Assembly: GCF_002938435.1 (NCBI RefSeq)
Contig: NZ_POQT01000009.1
Span: 90,751-154,750, forward strand
Direction of reading: 5' to 3'
From: Blastococcus saxobsidens
GTDB taxonomy: Bacteria > Actinomycetota > Actinomycetes > Mycobacteriales > Geodermatophilaceae
Length of the DNA stretch: 64,000 bases
Shown: positions 62,407-64,000 of the stretch, piece after piece
Layout of the letters: every line of letters starts with the position of its first letter
Position numbering within the stretch: position 1 is the first letter of the stretch
Notes under the pieces: generated by a model
The model's database searches: none
What the model saw: the letters and a program-made list of their open reading frames with translations, nothing else
Told to the model about the DNA's origin: nothing
Position numbers and translations under genes: made by a program

Positions 62407-62459
62407 GTCGTCGCATCCTGCCTGCCGGGTACGACGTCGGCGGCCCGGAGCTGGGCACA

Positions 62460-62465
62460 TACGCT
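62460..62465 (+). promoter_or_regulatory. -10 element TACGCT, leaderless start of the GNAT gene
   Basis: TAnnnT hexamer with six bases to GTG 62472. Confidence 0.45.
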
Positions 62466-62471
62466 GCTGGG

Positions 62472-63041
62472 GTGACCTCGCTGCCGCCCTTCCCCCGCCT
62501 CACGGGGTCGGCCGACGTCTCCGTCCGCCCCGCCCGTCCCGCCGACGCCGCGGCGATCGCCCGGGTGCAGGGCACCACCTGGCGGACGGCGTACCGCGCG
62601 GTCCTCCCGGCGGCCGTCCTCGACGACTGGGACGCCGACGGGGTCACCGCCTCGTGGGCCGCCGCGATCGCCGCACCGCCCACCCCGCGGTACCGCGTGC
62701 TGGTCGCGCTCGAGCGGGACGAGGTGGTGGGGTTCGCGGCCGTCGCGCCGGTCGAGGACGATCCGGCGGCCGCCGAGCTGGGCCCGTTGCTGGTGGAGCC
62801 GCGATGGGGGCGGCGCGGCCACGGCAGCCGGCTGCTGGCCGCGGTCGCCGATCACGCCTCCGCGGACGGCGTGGTGGAGCTGCAGGCGTGGTTGCTCGAG
62901 ACCGATCGCGTCTCGGCGGACTTCTTCGAGTCCGCGGGCTGGGCAGCCGACGGCTGGGCGCGGACGCTGGAGACCGGAGACGAACCGCTGCGGGAAGTGC
63001 GCTGGCACGCCGCGCTGGAGCAGGAGGACGAGGGCCGATGA
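62472..63041 (+). CDS. GNAT-family N-acetyltransferase
   Basis: 189 aa. VSVRPARPADAAAIARVQGTTWRTAYRAVLP at the start and acetyl-CoA motif A ELGPLLVEPRWGRRGHGSRLLAAVADHA (R-x2-G-x-G as RRGHGS), then VELQAWLLETDRVSADFFESAGW. GTG 62472 is chosen for the TACGCT element. The stop overlaps the start of the DUF2461 gene (ATGA). Substrate unknown. Confidence 0.92.
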   Translation: MTSLPPFPRLTGSADVSVRPARPADAAAIARVQGTTWRTAYRAVLPAAVLDDWDADGVTASWAAAIAAPPTPRYRVLVALERDEVVGFAAVAPVEDDPAAAELGPLLVEPRWGRRGHGSRLLAAVADHASADGVVELQAWLLETDRVSADFFESAGWAADGWARTLETGDEPLREVRWHAALEQEDEGR

Positions 63042-63703
63042 GCTTCGGCGGCTTCCCCGACGAGGGGCTGGTCTTCTACGAGGGCCTGGAGGCCGACAAC
63101 AGCAAGACCTACTGGACGGCGCACCGCGCGGCGTACGAGGCCTCCGTGCGCGCCCCCATGACTGCGCTGGTCGAGGAGCTGGCGCCGGAGTTCGGCGCGG
63201 CCAAGGTGTTCCGGCCCTACCGGGACGTGCGCTTCAGCCACGACAAGACCCCGTACAAGACGCACCAGGGTGCGGTCGTCACGCCCGAGGGCCGCGGCGC
63301 GGGTTCCTGGTACGTGCAGATCTCCGCCGAAGGACTGGTCGCTTCCGGCGGGTGCTGGCGTCTGGAGTCCGACCAGGTCGCGCGGTACCGCCGTGCGGTT
63401 GCCGACGACGTGCAGGGGCCGCGGCTGGCATCGGAGGTGGACCGCCTGCAGGCCGGCGGGTGGGAGATCGAGGGGGACCGCCTGGTCCGCGTCCCGGCCG
63501 GCTTCTCCGCCGACGACGACAGCATCGACCTGCTGAAGCACCGGTCCCTGTACGCCACGCGCCACTGGACGCCCGAGGAGTGGCTGCACACGCCGGCTGC
63601 CCTCGACCGCGTCCGCGAGTCGTGGCGGGATCTCGTGACGCTCAATGCGTGGTTCGCCGACAACGTCGGCGCGACGACGAAGGAGGCGCGTCCTCGCCGC
63701 TGA
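63038..63703 (+). CDS. DUF2461 family protein
   Basis: 221 aa, TIGR02453/DUF2461. FPDEGLVFYEGLEADNSKTYW at the N-terminus, VFRPYRDVRFSHDKTPYKTHQGA (about 60-82), WYVQISAEGLVASGGCW, and a C-terminal LYATRHWTPEEWL. Cytosolic, widespread and of unknown function. AGGAGGACGAGGG precedes ATG 63038, and translation is coupled to the GNAT gene. Confidence 0.92.
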   Translation: MSFGGFPDEGLVFYEGLEADNSKTYWTAHRAAYEASVRAPMTALVEELAPEFGAAKVFRPYRDVRFSHDKTPYKTHQGAVVTPEGRGAGSWYVQISAEGLVASGGCWRLESDQVARYRRAVADDVQGPRLASEVDRLQAGGWEIEGDRLVRVPAGFSADDDSIDLLKHRSLYATRHWTPEEWLHTPAALDRVRESWRDLVTLNAWFADNVGATTKEARPRR

Positions 63704-63737
63704 CGAGGACCCGCGGGCCGCAGGACGCTCCGGCGCT

Positions 63738-63829
63738 TCGTGCACTTTCCGCCCGGCAGCTCGTGCGCTTTCTGCCCGACAGTTCGTGCGCCTTCCGCCC
63801 GGCGGCTCGTGTGCTTTCCGCCGGGGGGC
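63738..63829. repeat. 23-bp tandem repeat, four copies
   Basis: Four consecutive 23-bp units at 63738, 63761, 63784 and 63807, each beginning TCGTG and containing CTTTC/CCTTC-CGCCC. The copies differ from each other at a few positions. The unit is not a multiple of three and no gene crosses it convincingly. Confidence 0.92.
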
Positions 63830-63841
63830 GTCCGGGAATGG

Positions 63842-63877
63842 CGAAGGGGCCCCAGCACGGATGCTGGGGCCCCTTCG
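63842..63877. terminator. Strong terminator downstream of the rRNA operon
   Basis: 16-bp perfect stem CGAAGGGGCCCCAGCA/TGCTGGGGCCCCTTCG with a 4-nt loop, 12 bp beyond the 5S rRNA 3' end. It would stop rRNA transcription from the right and any read-through from the DUF2461 gene. Confidence 0.9.
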
Positions 63878-63889
63878 GTGAAAGTATGT

Positions 63890-64000
63890 CCGGCGGTGTC
63901 CTACTCTCCCACCCCGTCTCCAGGGCAGTACCATCGGCGCTGAGAGGCTTAGCTTCCGGGTTCGGAATGTGACCGGGCGTTTCCCTCTCGCCATGACCGC
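63890..64000 (-). rRNA. rrf: 5S ribosomal RNA, 3' portion
   Basis: The minus strand reads the actinobacterial 5S sequence: GGTCATGGCGAGAGGGAAAC, then CCCGGTCACATTCCGAACCC, GAAGCTAAG, GCGCCGATGGTACTG, and GGGAGAGTAGGACACCGCC at the 3' end. The 5' few bases are outside the window. Position at the edge, with a terminator just beyond, marks the end of a 16S-23S-5S operon lying to the right. Confidence 0.95.

Noticed and set aside
63704..63943. Short open frames across the 23-bp repeat
   Set aside because: Open in several frames only because of base composition; the unit is not a multiple of three and no ribosome site or conserved peptide exists.
1..64000. CRISPR array, prophage, tRNA genes or toxin-antitoxin pairs
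   Set aside because: No spaced repeats, phage structural genes, tRNA-like cloverleaf sequences or recognisable toxin/antitoxin pairs were found by reading; a tRNAscan or CRISPR search could not be run.

Overview
The window is high-GC, densely coded chromosomal DNA of an actinobacterium. Gene order strongly resembles the nrdR/lexA/dapF/miaA/miaB/recA/recX/clgR/pgsA/ftsK/rnj/dapA/dfrA/thyA/thyX core block of Mycobacterium and Streptomyces. Frequent GTG starts, GTGA/ATGA overlaps, many apparently leaderless starts and a high Ala/Arg/Gly/Pro load fit the Frankiales/Geodermatophilales side of the phylum. A Blastococcus/Geodermatophilus-like host is an inference, not shown.

Layout. 1-5.5 kb: class II ribonucleotide reductase (nrdJ, cut by the window edge) behind its repressor nrdR with two NrdR boxes 32 bp apart; a hypothetical protein; and the divergent LysM protein/lexA pair with three SOS boxes. 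5.5-12.7 kb: a catabolic cassette of crotonase, two-domain ABC permease, lipoprotein binding protein, ABC ATPase and class III CoA-transferase, divergent from an IclR regulator with a striking double-palindrome operator. 12.7-22.2 kb: a membrane-anchored secreted protein, a PAP2 phosphatase, hflX, dapF, miaA, a LigB-like protein, a DUF349 protein, a VOC protein and miaB. 22.3-28.4 kb: a secreted peptidoglycan amidase with Ig-like repeats and a complete gluABCD-type amino-acid ABC transporter.

28.4-41.4 kb: recX-recA (SOS box upstream), DUF3046, a 36-residue membrane peptide, an MFS exporter, the giant helicase lhr with a Nei-type glycosylase, pspA, a PfkB sugar kinase, a GNAT, a frameshifted TetR gene and clgR. 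41.5-46.9 kb is the accessory zone. A degenerate IS110-family element with a possible bridge-RNA region lies between clgR and cinA. An opposite-strand cassette (BTAD regulator, metzincin-like protease with HExxHxxNxxH, small beta-rich protein) lies between cinA and pgsA, two genes that are normally neighbours.

47-64 kb: pgsA, rimO and ftsK (with a 50-bp duplication of its 3' end); a cobalt-type nitrile hydratase operon (alpha, beta, accessory); an S9 peptidase; RNase J; dapA; dfrA; both thymidylate synthases thyA and thyX; a DUF1232 protein; a YcaQ-type glycosylase; a GNAT; a DUF2461 protein; a 4 x 23 bp tandem repeat; a strong terminator; and the 3' part of a 5S rRNA on the minus strand, marking the end of an rRNA operon.

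Functionally, the core genes cover DNA precursor supply (NrdJ, ThyA, ThyX, DHFR), SOS control (LexA, RecA, RecX, LysM protein), tRNA and ribosome modification (MiaA, MiaB, RimO, HflX), lysine/peptidoglycan precursors (DapA, DapF), and envelope stress and division (ClgR, PspA, PgsA, FtsK). The most notable unexplained pieces are the BTAD-metzincin cassette, the IS110 remnant, the IclR double palindrome, the 23-bp tandem repeat and the recurrent leaderless promoter architecture.
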